DNA from: Heterotrichella gracilis
Taxonomy: Eukaryota > Sar > Xanthophyceae > Tribonematales > Xanthonemataceae
Assembly (NCBI GenBank): GCA_032358255.1
Contig: JAULBX010028714.1
Span: 1-64,000 of the forward strand
DNA length: 64,000 nucleotides
Direction: 5' to 3'
Positions 1 through 10,460 of this stretch are shown one piece after another; position 1 is the stretch's first letter, and each line of letters starts with the position of its first letter. Made by a program: the position numbers and the translations under genes. The notes under the pieces were generated by a model. The model ran no database searches. It worked only from the letters and a program-made list of their open reading frames with translations, and was not told the origin of the DNA.

Positions 1-450
1 GTCTGTGTTTTTCAACATTGGTGGTTGTGGTTTGCCGCCGTGTGTGGGGGCGTTCTGTTTCTTTCTTTCTTTCTTTGAGCAATCGGTAGGCCACTGACCA
101 ATGTTTACCCACCCCTGATACAAAGATATTGGCCTTTCTGCTGTTGCAAGAAATGTCCCCAGCAGCTAGAGCCCTGCGCAGGCTTGGTTATACCCTTGGT
201 GTGGTAACCCCTTAGTGTGGTAACCCCTTGCCGGTCCGTGTTTGCACATATGCAAACTGGTGATGCAGGATGTCTGGGCCATTGTGCACCATCAGTGCAC
301 AACTTACGACTTACGACTCACATGATCACAAGAGTCCTTGGATTAATTAGGTCATTTACTGCGTGTGTAAATGACCCGGGAAGCGCAGCGGCCCTCCCGG
401 CAACTAAATATCCTTCACAAACCCTAATACCCTAACCCTACACCCCGCAG

Positions 451-2272
451 GTCAAAGCGGACGTTTCAGCCCTGGATGCCGCCACGGCTGAGCTGCTGCA
501 TGGCCTGCCGGATTCACCTGTGCTCCAGGCGCTGCAGCAAGACATCCAGGTCCAAGTGCAGACCTATGCAGCTGTGATGGGCTGTGAGCGGGTGATTGTG
601 GAGTTGAGAAGGGTAGCCTCAAAAAAGTACAAGCACAGCCCCCCCAAGTTCCACGTAGACTACGGGGGAGTGCGCTGCATGATTACGTACCTGGGAGCGG
701 GTGGGTTGGGCTCGTGTTTGTTGCACTACTTACCCTGGATCGTTCACCATACGGTATCACTTATCACACAACGACCCATTACTTACTCAGATCCTATTCA
801 AAGGACGGCTCCTGCACAGGACACCACGTGGTGTCATGCAGCATGTTTTGTTCTTTAAACATTACAACCCCTTCATTGTGCAGGCATCGAGTACAATGGG
901 GAGCAGTATCTGAATCTCTATAAATCGAATAAATATATAAAGTATACATCACTTGCGCAGGTACTGAGTACGTTGAGGACCAGTACTTAATTCCTATAAG
1001 GTCCAGAGGCACAAAAGTATAAGTGATTACACCACTTGCGCAGGTATTGAGTAGGTTGAGGACCAGTACTCAAATTCCGATTGATTCAATCAATACAAAA
1101 GTAAGTAATGACACCCACTTGCGCAGGCACGGGGTAGGTTGAGGACCAGCACTCAAATTCCAATTAATACAATAAATACAAAAGTAATCACAAAAGGAAA
1201 TAATGACACCCACTTGTGCAGGCACAGAGTACGTCGAGGCCCAGTACTCAAATTCCAATGAATACAATAACTACAAAAGAAAGTAACTATGCCCATAAGC
1301 CGATGACGGCTTGGAACGCCTTTTTTTGTTTGTTTTTTTGCAACTATGCCCACATGCGCAGGCACGGAGTACGTCGAGGACCAATACGTGGATCGCAGGG
1401 AGTTGCGGCGCCTATCCAGCCTATCTTATCTGCAACGCCATGGCACGGAGGGCTGTGCCGTGACGCAGCCCTATGCCATCCAGCAGGCGAGTGCGTGGGA
1501 TGTGCTGTACATCAAAGGATGCCTGTTCCCTGGCTGTGAAGGTACGCAGGGGTGCCGCATGGGCCTGGTAGGGTCTAGGGTTTTGGGCGAAGGGTGCTGG
1601 TACACATGAGGCGTCCCACCCCACTCAACAAATAAGCTAACTAAGAATAGTTGGCTTGTTAGCTAGCCTAAGAGTCGAGAAATTGGTTGTTAAATTTGCT
1701 TCCTGCTCCCACCTGCTGGTAGGCTGTGGCTACTGGTGTGGAGGCTGTCCCCTGGGCATGGAGAGAGGTGCATGGTTCCTGGTGGTTATAGGGTGTAGTG
1801 AGCAGGGATAGGGCTTATATTGGGTGCGGTACATGGTTCACCCATGCCAGTGTATGGTGGTTCATTGGTTCCATGCAACCCCAACAATCCCCGCGTGCGA
1901 CAATTGGGTGCATCTAGCAGGCAGGTGCGTGGGATGCACAGGGTGTTTTTGGGGTGGGTGTGAAGGCGACACAGAAAGCGCACTTTGGTTAAAACTTGAG
2001 TCAAAATTGCAATCCATTTGTGTCCCTTGAACCTGCCCTGGTTTCTTCATGGTTGGTGATATTGCACTAATTACTAATTATTAATAGCGACACTTCTGGC
2101 GCTTACGGCGCCCAATGCAAGGCAGGGGCGTGTGGCCAGTGATGGGCAATGCGATGTAAGAAAACCCTAAAACCCTAAACACCCTGTGGCTCATGCAGAC
2201 TGGGGAGCGGTGCACCGCTCTGCATCACAGGCTGAGGCACGCCTCGTCCTGCTGGTGGGCGGTCCGATATAG
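451..2272 (+). CDS. DUF1826 family protein, 3' three exons (5' end outside window)
   Basis: Three exons join in one frame: 451-700, 1362-1541 and 2199-2272, ending in TAG. Acceptors are ...CCCCGCAG, ...ATGCGCAG and ...CATGCAG; donors are GTGGGT and GTACGC. The product (about 167 residues visible) carries the core signatures I associate with DUF1826: KFHVDYGGVRCMITYLGAGT, then EYVEDQY, and near the C-terminus DWGAVHRS followed by RLVLLV. In the bacterial family these positions read roughly FHVD..RLL.TY.GPGTEW and GAVHRSP, so the fold and end point match. The family has no firmly known function; the conserved His/Asp pattern suggests metal or small-ligand binding (inference). No start or upstream exon is recognisable in 1-450, so the 5' part probably lies left of the window. 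Intron 1 is odd: it contains five extra copies of the start of exon 2 (see repeat entry). Confidence 0.72.
884..1420 (+). repeat. Ladder of six exon-start copies (acceptor plus GTEYVEDQY segment)
   Basis: Starts of the repeated segment lie at about 884, 952, 1036, 1121, 1212 and 1362. Each has a pyrimidine-poor acceptor of the type CTTGCGCAG followed by a diverged copy of the sequence coding GTEYVEDQY. Only the last copy stays open into the full exon. Copies 3 and 4 reach TAG after four codons, copies 2 and 5 reach stops 20 or so codons on, copy 1 reads GIEYNGEQYL. Spacing is 68 to 150 bp, so the repeat unit includes intron sequence. Confidence 0.85.
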
Positions 2273-3444
2273 CACCGGGTAGCCTGCGCGCAAAATTGCC
2301 CTGCCAAGGGCATTGTGGGGGGCTGCCCAGCTCAGGGGATTGCAGCAAGCTTCTCGGGCTGTACGCCCAACAGCGGGTGTCCAAGTGGGCTGAGGGTTAC
2401 AGACTTGTACGGCTGGAGCTCAAGGTGGCCTGGGGGATCGAGGCACAGGAGTAAACACTGTGGATAGGTATCAGCGCAAGAATACATCTGATATTACATG
2501 ATACATTCTGATTCAAAATAGCAATGACATATCCAAATGTTGCATTTCAAATGATTTTCCATCAGCGCGGTGATACACACTGCGTGATATATCTTTCTGG
2601 CTTTCATGGATTCCAAACAAAAAAGGGCCTGCCCACATCATGTTGAGGAGATGTGTTTGGAACGGGGGAAAGGGCCATGTTTTTTTCACAAAGTCATTCG
2701 GGAGCAAAACCAAGATGTGTCCCGGGGTTGCTGCTCGGAGTGTGATGTGCCTGGCTGTCACCCGTGGGCGTTTACTTTCTTTCTTTCTATTGCTAGAATG
2801 TTCAAGGTTTTGTAAACTCAAATTGGGTGTTTTTACCAAGACTTGGACTTCGTGCACCGTTTTGAACGAACCCCTTCCAGTTCGTTCCCACATCAAATTC
2901 AGCTGACGAGGAATGTGCCTCGGTCATTGTGCCACTTTGCAGTGTACAATAATACTGTAAAAAGGGCAATCTACATGCAACATGAGGTAATGAGACATGG
3001 CTAGCCCTTGTCAGGCCAAATGGCATAGCAACGTGACCGATTTCATACCCATTGTCCAATCTATTGGGCGCCAATGTATGCTCTGGTAGTGGCCTCCAAA
3101 ATGGAGAAGCCGCAGCTGACACTGGGTAATGATATAAAGCAATGTTCAAAGGCAAGCAAGACTCACTGAATTGAACAAAGCTGCACCTAAGCACAGGCCC
3201 TTCATGTCTCAAAAGGTTGGGCAGAGAGTATGATATCCATCTCTGTGAATAGTTTGTAAAGTTCCAGGTCACTGGGCTTGGCTACAACATCAACAGCAGA
3301 ACCTACATGCGCATTACCCCTCTAAATGACACCCCATCCCACTACACTACATGTGTTCAAATAATTCACTTTGTGCACTGTGACCAGGCCATGCAACAGA
3401 TCTCACATTGGTCACCCAAAGCTTGGTTGGTCAGCGCTCTTATC
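2273..3444. other. Convergent intergenic spacer DUF1826 / MORN
   Basis: Between the TAG of the DUF1826 gene and the stop of the minus-strand MORN gene. It holds a CTTTCTTTCTTTCT tract near 2776 and the possible reverse-transcriptase relic described separately. No host gene is supported. Confidence 0.5.
2516..3272 (-). mobile_element. Possible decayed Ty3/gypsy-type reverse transcriptase fragment
   Basis: On the minus strand a frame at 3272-2802 contains YEIGHVAMPFGLTRA (MPFGL at 3026-3012), which resembles the conserved RT block ending in MPFGLTNAP of Ty3/gypsy and caulimovirus-like polymerases. After a frame change, 2896-2513 reads TPGHILVLLPN and then TWPFPPFQTHLLNMM, placed where such polymerases have the FLGH block and the W-P-x-P connection motif. 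The YxDD active-site block is not recognisable, there is no LTR, and the two pieces are in different frames, so if real it is a dead fragment. Chance similarity remains possible. Confidence 0.35.
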
Positions 3445-6400
3445 TCACGATGTTGTCGCCGATGCCGCCGCTATCCGCGCGCGCTGCATGGCCCCCGCCG
3501 CCGCCACCGCCGCGTCGCCCGCCGCCTGCACCACCCCCATTAGCTTGACGCTCAGCTCCCCCCCTTTGGCCCACTGCTCCTCCATGCGTGCCTTGGCCAG
3601 GTCAGCTACCTCGATGGCGTGCTCTGCTGCAGCCATGCACTTGCACACCGAGGCAGGTGCGGTGGCTGGGGATACATCCAGCCCTGTGATGTTATGCAGC
3701 CACATGGGGCGGCCCGCGCGCCACTGGCCTGTGGGGGTAGGGGGTGAGGTGATTAATGCTTCAATTCATTGTTTAACATGTGGTGCTTTATCATGTTCAC
3801 CATTGTAAGTAAGCGTTGCATATGTTTTGGGCAGGGCAGGGTTTGCCTTCTACATGTAGTCTGTTTTAATGTTGGGAATTGTCCTCACCCTTGAGCAAAA
3901 GTAGCTTGCAGCAAATTCGCGCAAATCTGTTTGAATATAAATTTGGAGTACTCCTAACCTCTAAGCAGCATGCAAGGACCCAGGTGCATGGCCCCAGATT
4001 ACACCGGCACCCACCTGCCACGCACACGCCCCTTGCGTCCACATGCACCCCAAACCCGTTCTGCTGCCCGTACGCCCACTGGCCCTGGTAGCTGGCACCG
4101 CTGGCGTACAGATACACGCCAAAGCCCTGCTGGCGGTCAGCAGCGTACTGCCCCGCATACACATCGTGGCAGGCAAAGATGTACACGCCCAGGCCGTTGC
4201 GCTGGTCCTTGCTGCGGGGCGGGCAAGGGGAGGACAGGAGTTTAAATGGGATTTTGGCTTGGGGGTGGGTGCACGTGCATTTTGCACTGCAATGCATGGA
4301 TATTACCGCAGGACTTTATCTGTTCTACTAAGCAGTTGAGATGATGCCACCGGTGCCTAGATGGAGCATGCCAGGTAGCGGCAGTGGTGGCTGTTCAACA
4401 AACCTGGCTGGGAGTATGTTACACAAGAGGAGGGCACGTGATAATGGATGCATGCGTTATCCACCCCTGCCTCACCTGTACGTGCCGTGGAACATAGAGT
4501 CATCTGCGCAGCGCTGCATGCCCTGACCGCTGCGCTGCCCGTCCTGCCACATGCCTTGGTACCGCTCGCCACTGAAGAACCTAAAGGGACATCATGCGAA
4601 GGTGGGTGGTGGTGTGGGGACATGAGCATGAGCATGGATGCGGACGTCGCGTGTGCCTGGAGGGCGGAGTGGGGCATGTGCATGTGGATAGGTGGCAGTC
4701 AGGAATACACTAATATACTAACTGTACTTTATCACATATTTTAATTTAAAATAGACCCCCGGCAGTGTGGAGACACATGCGGGCATTGGACCATAGTGCG
4801 ATGTTTATGGCTGCTCCAGAATCTCTTTGCCAGACACATGGCAGGTGCATGCACCAGCCTCACCTGCACACGCCCATGTGGTTGCGCTGCCCATTCTCAA
4901 ACTGGCCCTCGTAGGTTGACTGGCCAACAACCACCTCCACACCCACACCCGCCATGCGCCCTCCCGACCACTGCACACAAGGAGAAAACATGCAATCGTT
5001 AGATAACAGCATCATGGCCCTGCACACACAGCAAGAAAAAAAAGTACAAATAATTGTATGTACAAAGTGAAACAACATGCTTTGGCCCCCGTTTAACCCC
5101 TACACACACATCCTTGCCTGGGATTATATCACAGTCACTTCATAGTAACGAAGGTTGACAACTGTACTGCTGAAAACGCAAGTCCCGAATTACCAATGCA
5201 TTGTGAAAAAAACTCCAACCTCATGGCTGCTTCCGCATACCTGGCCCTGGTACTCGCTGCCATCGTGACTGTTGAAGCACCCGTGGCCATGGGGCGCGTT
5301 GCCCTCAAACTCGCCGCAGTAGGTGTCCTTGTTGGCGTAGGTGTACACACCCACCGCTGCCCGCCCCCGCTCACGGCGATCGCCCGCATACCCATCCCCG
5401 TTGCGCAGCTGCTCCACAACTGCCTCCCGGGGATGCGCATCTGGGGATGGCCCCTCCTTGGCCTGCAGCCTGGTTTTCTCCCAGGTGGGGAGGGATTCGA
5501 TGCTCACCGCCTCCCGGGGATCGATGGCAAAATCTGGCATCCCCGCTGGCGCCTGGGCGCTTCCAGTGGCGGAGATGGTCCATGTGTCATTGGGTGCCAG
5601 GTCATCGAGGTTGTGGGAGGAGCGCTTGGATTTCAAGCTGGATGCTGCCGGCGTCAGGGCAGCTGCTGAGTGCAGGATGCCCATGATGACGGCCTGATTG
5701 GAGGCCACTGTGGCTGACTTGGTGGGCGAGCGGGGGCTGGTGTCCCATGCGCCCATGCCTGCAATCAGGGAGACCATGCAGGGTTGTCAGACAGTATGTG
5801 CGTGCCTGGTGTGGCAGACTTGTACATGCACCCATCCACTTAGATGGTTCCTGGCGCCACACATGCAGGCATTGTGAAGACAACACAGCACCACACGCAA
5901 GTTCCATAAAGGTCCACCATCAGCAAACCCAAAATAGGCAATCATGTGTGATACTTATGGCATTACTACAAACGCATCATTATGTTTCAAGTTGAAGGTT
6001 TCTTATATTTATTTTAATAATATATTTCGTCGTTGCTATACAAGTACAGCCCATGCTCACAACCAGCCAGCAACCAACCTGGTGCCCCCTGCGCCAGCGC
6101 TGTGGCCGCCACAAACGTCCCCGCCTGGATAGTCCAGCTGCCCTGCTCCAGCTGCTCATTGATCTCATCCACCTTGCCTGATCCCCCCTTGGCAGGTGAT
6201 CCTGTTGCGCCATTCAGCAGTGCGGCCAGACCGCCAGTGGTGTAGCTGTCACCAGAGCTCAGCCCCTTGCCCTTGGTGGATGCCATGGAGTTGGCCAGGG
6301 AGGGCCCAGTCTGCACCCCGGCGTCGGCAATTTCGACCTGCGAATGATACCGTATTTAAATTTGCTTAATACAATAATGCATTGAAATAGTTGAAGGATT

Positions 6401-9400
6401 GGGATCTTACTGATACTCTACAAACCCAGGTAAACCAGAGGTTGGTCATAATAGGGGTAGAGAAAGCAAATCCACACCTCTGGGGCGTCCAAGGCGGCCA
6501 TGGCACGTGGGTGTGAGACCATGTTTGCCTCCATTGTGGCCAGGATGTCGCACAGCTCGTCTGTGGCTGCTGAAATGTCAGCAAGGCTGGCGGTGGCACC
6601 GGCGGTGGAGGGGGGAGGCACTGGGGAGGGTGCGGCGACAGGCATAATGAAGGACTGGGACTGCAGCTCAATCGGACCGCCTGCAGAAAGGTAAAAGCAT
6701 GTAGTTTATCCTTCAAAAACAGTTCATATAAATGTATTCAGGATACAATCACTTCAAAACGATCTGTTGTTTCCACTGTACCACTGCACCGTGCCATCCC
6801 ACCTGATGTGGCGTTGACAGGTGTGAAATGTGTGCAGCCATTTTTCCATGCACCCACCACCTATTAGGGGTTAAACCCGGCTGCATCCTTGAAATGCATG
6901 TATCCAAGTACTGTAATAAGTTGACCACCCACCTGCTGTGCCCTTGACAGGTGTGAACAGCGGCTGCGCCACCGCCTGCGGCGCCTCCCAGGTCTCCCTT
7001 AGCGCAACCCTTGGGGTCAGCTCCACATGCTCATCCTCAATGCTATAGGGCGAAGACCGGGAGCTGCCTGATCCAGCGGTGGCGGGACACGGGGTGGCCC
7101 TTGCACCCCCCTCCTCGTGGATGGGCTCCAGGGGGGTGTGGTGGTGGTGGTGGGCGGGGGATGCGGCTGGTGCAGGTCCGCTGGTGGGCGTGGCGACGGT
7201 GGCGATGTCATCGCCTGCGGTGCTGGCGTTGCTGCGGTAGCTCAGGGCTGCTTGCTCCAGCTCCTGGGGAGTCATGACCAGGTCGCTCCCGGGGGTGCTC
7301 CCAGAGTTGGTGGGCGAGGAGGTCGAATCCCCGGGAGAGGACACTCGAGATGGCTGGGATGACAGGGATTGGCGCTGGATGTCCATGAACAGGGAGTCTG
7401 GGCTGTAGCTGGCCTCTGCCTGGGCGGAGTCTGGGCTGGCGGCATCAAACTCGATTTCCTTCACAGGGGTGGTGAGGCTGCTGTTGGTGAGGTCGGGCAG
7501 CATGGCGTGCAGGGTTTTCTGTGCAGTGCTCAGGGCCTGCAGCGCCACGTCCAGCTGGCGAGTGCTCTTGATGCCTGCAGCACCACCATGAGCGAGCGTC
7601 AGGCTTGAGTTACTCAAATCAATTGCTCGCAGCATTTCATCAGCAGCATCAGATCAGCAGGCATCCTTGACCTGTTCTCCCCAGCACAATAAATCATAAT
7701 CCCTAAAGACAAGCTAATGCAAGTTTGATGTTTGTGCATATTGTGCTTCAGTGCGTATCCATAGTGGGGTTCAGATGGTGCGCTCCCATGCCTGCCTTGT
7801 TGGAGATTCGTCTGATGTTCTCATGCATACCCTTATAAAGGATTAGATTTTGTGTGCCCATGCAGTCTTTGGCAGGGTTTAGGGTTTGTGCGGACTTGCG
7901 TACCCTTGGTAGGGGTTGCCCTGGCATCCCGCTGCAGCTTGGCTGCGACGGATGCAGGCATGGGGAACATGCGCTCCGCCTGTGCAATGCTGCCATTGAT
8001 GCTGCTGAAGCGCTCCGAGGCGGCATCAAGCTCCTGTTACAAAAAATATAGCTACATTTATGGAAGGGAAAGGAATTTCTGAAAGTGCATATATGACAAC
8101 AACAAAGTCACATGCATGCCCCATGTGGGATCCATCCTCCCACAGTGGCCATGCGCCATGCACTCCTGTCCTTCCATGACCGCTGAAAGTGTCAACCATA
8201 CATGAAAACATTCACCAAAAGTTTCATTGCAGTCATGGTGGCATGACGCCAGGTATATGAGGGAGGGCCAACATGAATTGACTAGAGCTAGATCACATTT
8301 CAGGTTGTAGTGGCCCACCTTCATGAGCTTGCGGATCCTCCTCGCCCTGATTCGGTTGTCCATGGTGTCTTCAATGATGTACACCCTGTGCAGGTCGGAG
8401 AGCACGCCATCTGCCTTGGGTATCAAGGCAGCCACCGCAACGCGCTGCCGCTGGACCTTCTCCCAGACATCACCTCTGCAGGGACACGCACACGTCAACT
8501 TCTGAATTTATTACTTTGCCTGATTTTTGTCTGCATATGTCGGCCACCTGTTGCGTCCAACAGGTAGCTTGGACAGAGTCATGGTACACATGTAGTGGGC
8601 ACGGCTGGAACTGCCTGGTGCACATACTGTCACAATACCGCAGTGCCTGTGGTTCAGTTGCACAGCCCATTCAAACTACTGCTGCATCTGACCAGGCTGC
8701 AAGTGCACAGCCAGTGGAGTATAGCAGTAGCTGCCTAGGACGCACCCGCCGCGGTTGGTGGCCACCTCACTGATGAGCCGCTTCATCTCCGAGCAGCTGT
8801 GCAGGATGGACTTGACCGCGTTGTGCACCTGGTCGTCGGCGTTTGCAGACACCATCTGAACGGCTGTCATGCCCTTGATGGAGGAAGACACCAGCCCTTT
8901 GGACAGCTTCTGCAAACCACCAAAATTGGCTGTCAGAGTGCACTTGTGGAACCTCTGACCCACTGGAACCTCAAGAATCCATGGGTCCACGAAAAAGGAC
9001 CCATGTTTAGGGTCCGTTGCTGACCCCTAGGGCTTTGACCTGTTATATAGCCCAAGGGTCCGAGGGGTCCACTCCGAATTTGATTCTCTGCTCAGACTTG
9101 CATGCAAACAATTAAAACTTGCCTTGTAGCGGGTGCTGCTGCTGCCGGGTCCGAATGCTGACTGCGTTGACCTGATGCTCACGCCTGAGCGAGGTGAGGC
9201 CAGGTCACTTTCAGCATATTCTTTCACTGAAGCAGCTCCCGCCGGCAGCCGGGACGTGGAGTATGGGGTGTTGAAGGAAGTGCTCCTGTCCCAAGGGTTG
9301 GACCTGCAATGAGGCGTTTTGCAGGTGTGTCTTGCAAGAAGAGCTGGACGTTCAATGTGGCAGGGGGGATGCAGAATACAAGGTAGGAAAGCTCAACAAG

Positions 9401-9454
9401 TATCACTAAAACTCACCTGGTTGGGGTGAAGGGAGGTGGCTTAGACGACGACAT
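3445..9454 (-). CDS. MORN-repeat protein, 991 aa, 13 exons
   Basis: Exons (high to low): 9454-9417, 9303-9123, 8909-8746, 8475-8319, 8033-7904, 7574-6933, 6680-6478, 6337-6079, 5758-5241, 4970-4864, 4571-4476, 4211-4015, 3728-3445. Phases agree at every junction and the sum is 2976 nt from ATG (MSSSKPPPFTP) to TGA. Residues about 1-590 are non-repetitive and partly low-complexity (Ser/Pro-rich, a run of five His) with helical stretches such as NRIRARRIRKLMK. From about residue 700 on there are roughly eight MORN units of the form YxGxWxxGxxxGxG, for example EYQGQWSGGRMAGVGV, RYQGMWQDGQRSGQGM and SYQGQWAYGQQNGFGV. MORN repeats commonly bind lipid or scaffold membrane and cytoskeletal assemblies; the exact role here is unknown. 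The donor of exon 2 is GC (AAG then GCAAGT at 9122), a GC-AG intron. A duplicated end of exon 6 lies at about 6800-6835. Start: first ATG of a frame spliced without gaps. Confidence 0.88.
6798..6980 (-). repeat. Duplicated exon 6 end with donor (MORN gene)
   Basis: The genuine exon end at 6933 codes FTPVKGTAG and is followed by GTGGGTGG. About 130 bp further into the intron (6800-6838) a second copy codes FTPVNATSG and is followed by GTGGGATGG. It gives a decoy 5' splice site in the same phase. Confidence 0.75.
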
Positions 9455-10460
9455 TGAAGCAAAGCTTGTTGGTCAGGTAAACGGGCCTGCAAGAACCAGT
9501 GAGGTGGTTATGGAACTACTGCACGGTTTTACAAATAGGGTACACCTAGGTTCCAACTTTATACATAGCAAGATGGCGACTGGTTATTACTATGTCCCGG
9601 AAACCAATACCACTTTCCAGCCAATCCATCGTCTCTCCCAGCCCATACCACCTCTATTTTCCGTGCCACTCATGACCCGTGCACCCCACTCATGCCTTGG
9701 TACCCAGTTGACCAGAGAGTCAACGCCATCCAACTCCGGCTACAACCCAAAGTCCCAGGCAAGTACAGGTTCACTCGTCCCGAATGCAACGTACAGTTGG
9801 ATGTTCCACTGCGGTGTGGTTGGTTGACGGACTAGTCAAACTCTTTTCCTTACTCAAGCGAAGGTGCTCCGAAAGGTGCTTGGCAACGGATGGCACAAAC
9901 CCACCCAGCAATGCTTCCACGCAGACACGGCCACTACAATTTCAAATATCTAAAGCCCCGGGAACTTTGAAGGCCGGAAGGTTACAACTACGCTCGAAGG
10001 TGCTCGCTCACCTGTCAGCCTGTACTGTGCTGCAACTGACCGCCTAGGCGCCAGGCAGGTCTTGCACGGAGTTGAACGCCAGCTCCACTACGCCATAAGC
10101 ACAGAGTTTGCCACAACGTCGTCCCTTTCAGACTCTCCGCTGCAACCAACAGAGGTTTATGAATGCATCAGTTGACTTTTGTTGTGGGACAAATGTAATA
10201 ATCAGTCGTGACGGGAGAGTCTTGGCCAGGTGGCAATCTGTGAAGCACTGAACAAAATGGCATGCATGCATATTGCGCACAACGACGAACTCAACTATCA
10301 CAGTCGGACGGTGCCTTCGTTAGTGGCTGAATACCTGCAAGCCTCCATGTTGTGTGGATAGCCATCACCACAGTCAGCCCGCACCACAAGGCCTAAACCG
10401 TGCCAGTGTAGTCCCGCACTTTGCTCAATGCAGCTCCTAGAGAAGTGATGAGGGCGCTCA
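9455..10460. promoter_or_regulatory. Divergent spacer between MORN (-) and MATE (+) genes
   Basis: About 1 kb between the two start codons, so it should hold both promoters and 5' leaders. It includes a CATGCATGCATATTGCGC stretch near 10261. I see no clear TATA box and no convincing coding sequence; open frames here show no family resemblance. Confidence 0.5.

Noticed and set aside
105-435. Short frames in the first 450 bases as an upstream DUF1826 exon
   Set aside because: No family resemblance and no suitable donor before the acceptor at 450; the 5' exons are more likely outside the window.
9426-10047. Plus-strand frames of 133 and 87 codons between the MORN and MATE genes
   Set aside because: They begin inside the antisense of MORN exon 1, show no family motifs and no splice context; treated as promoter spacer.
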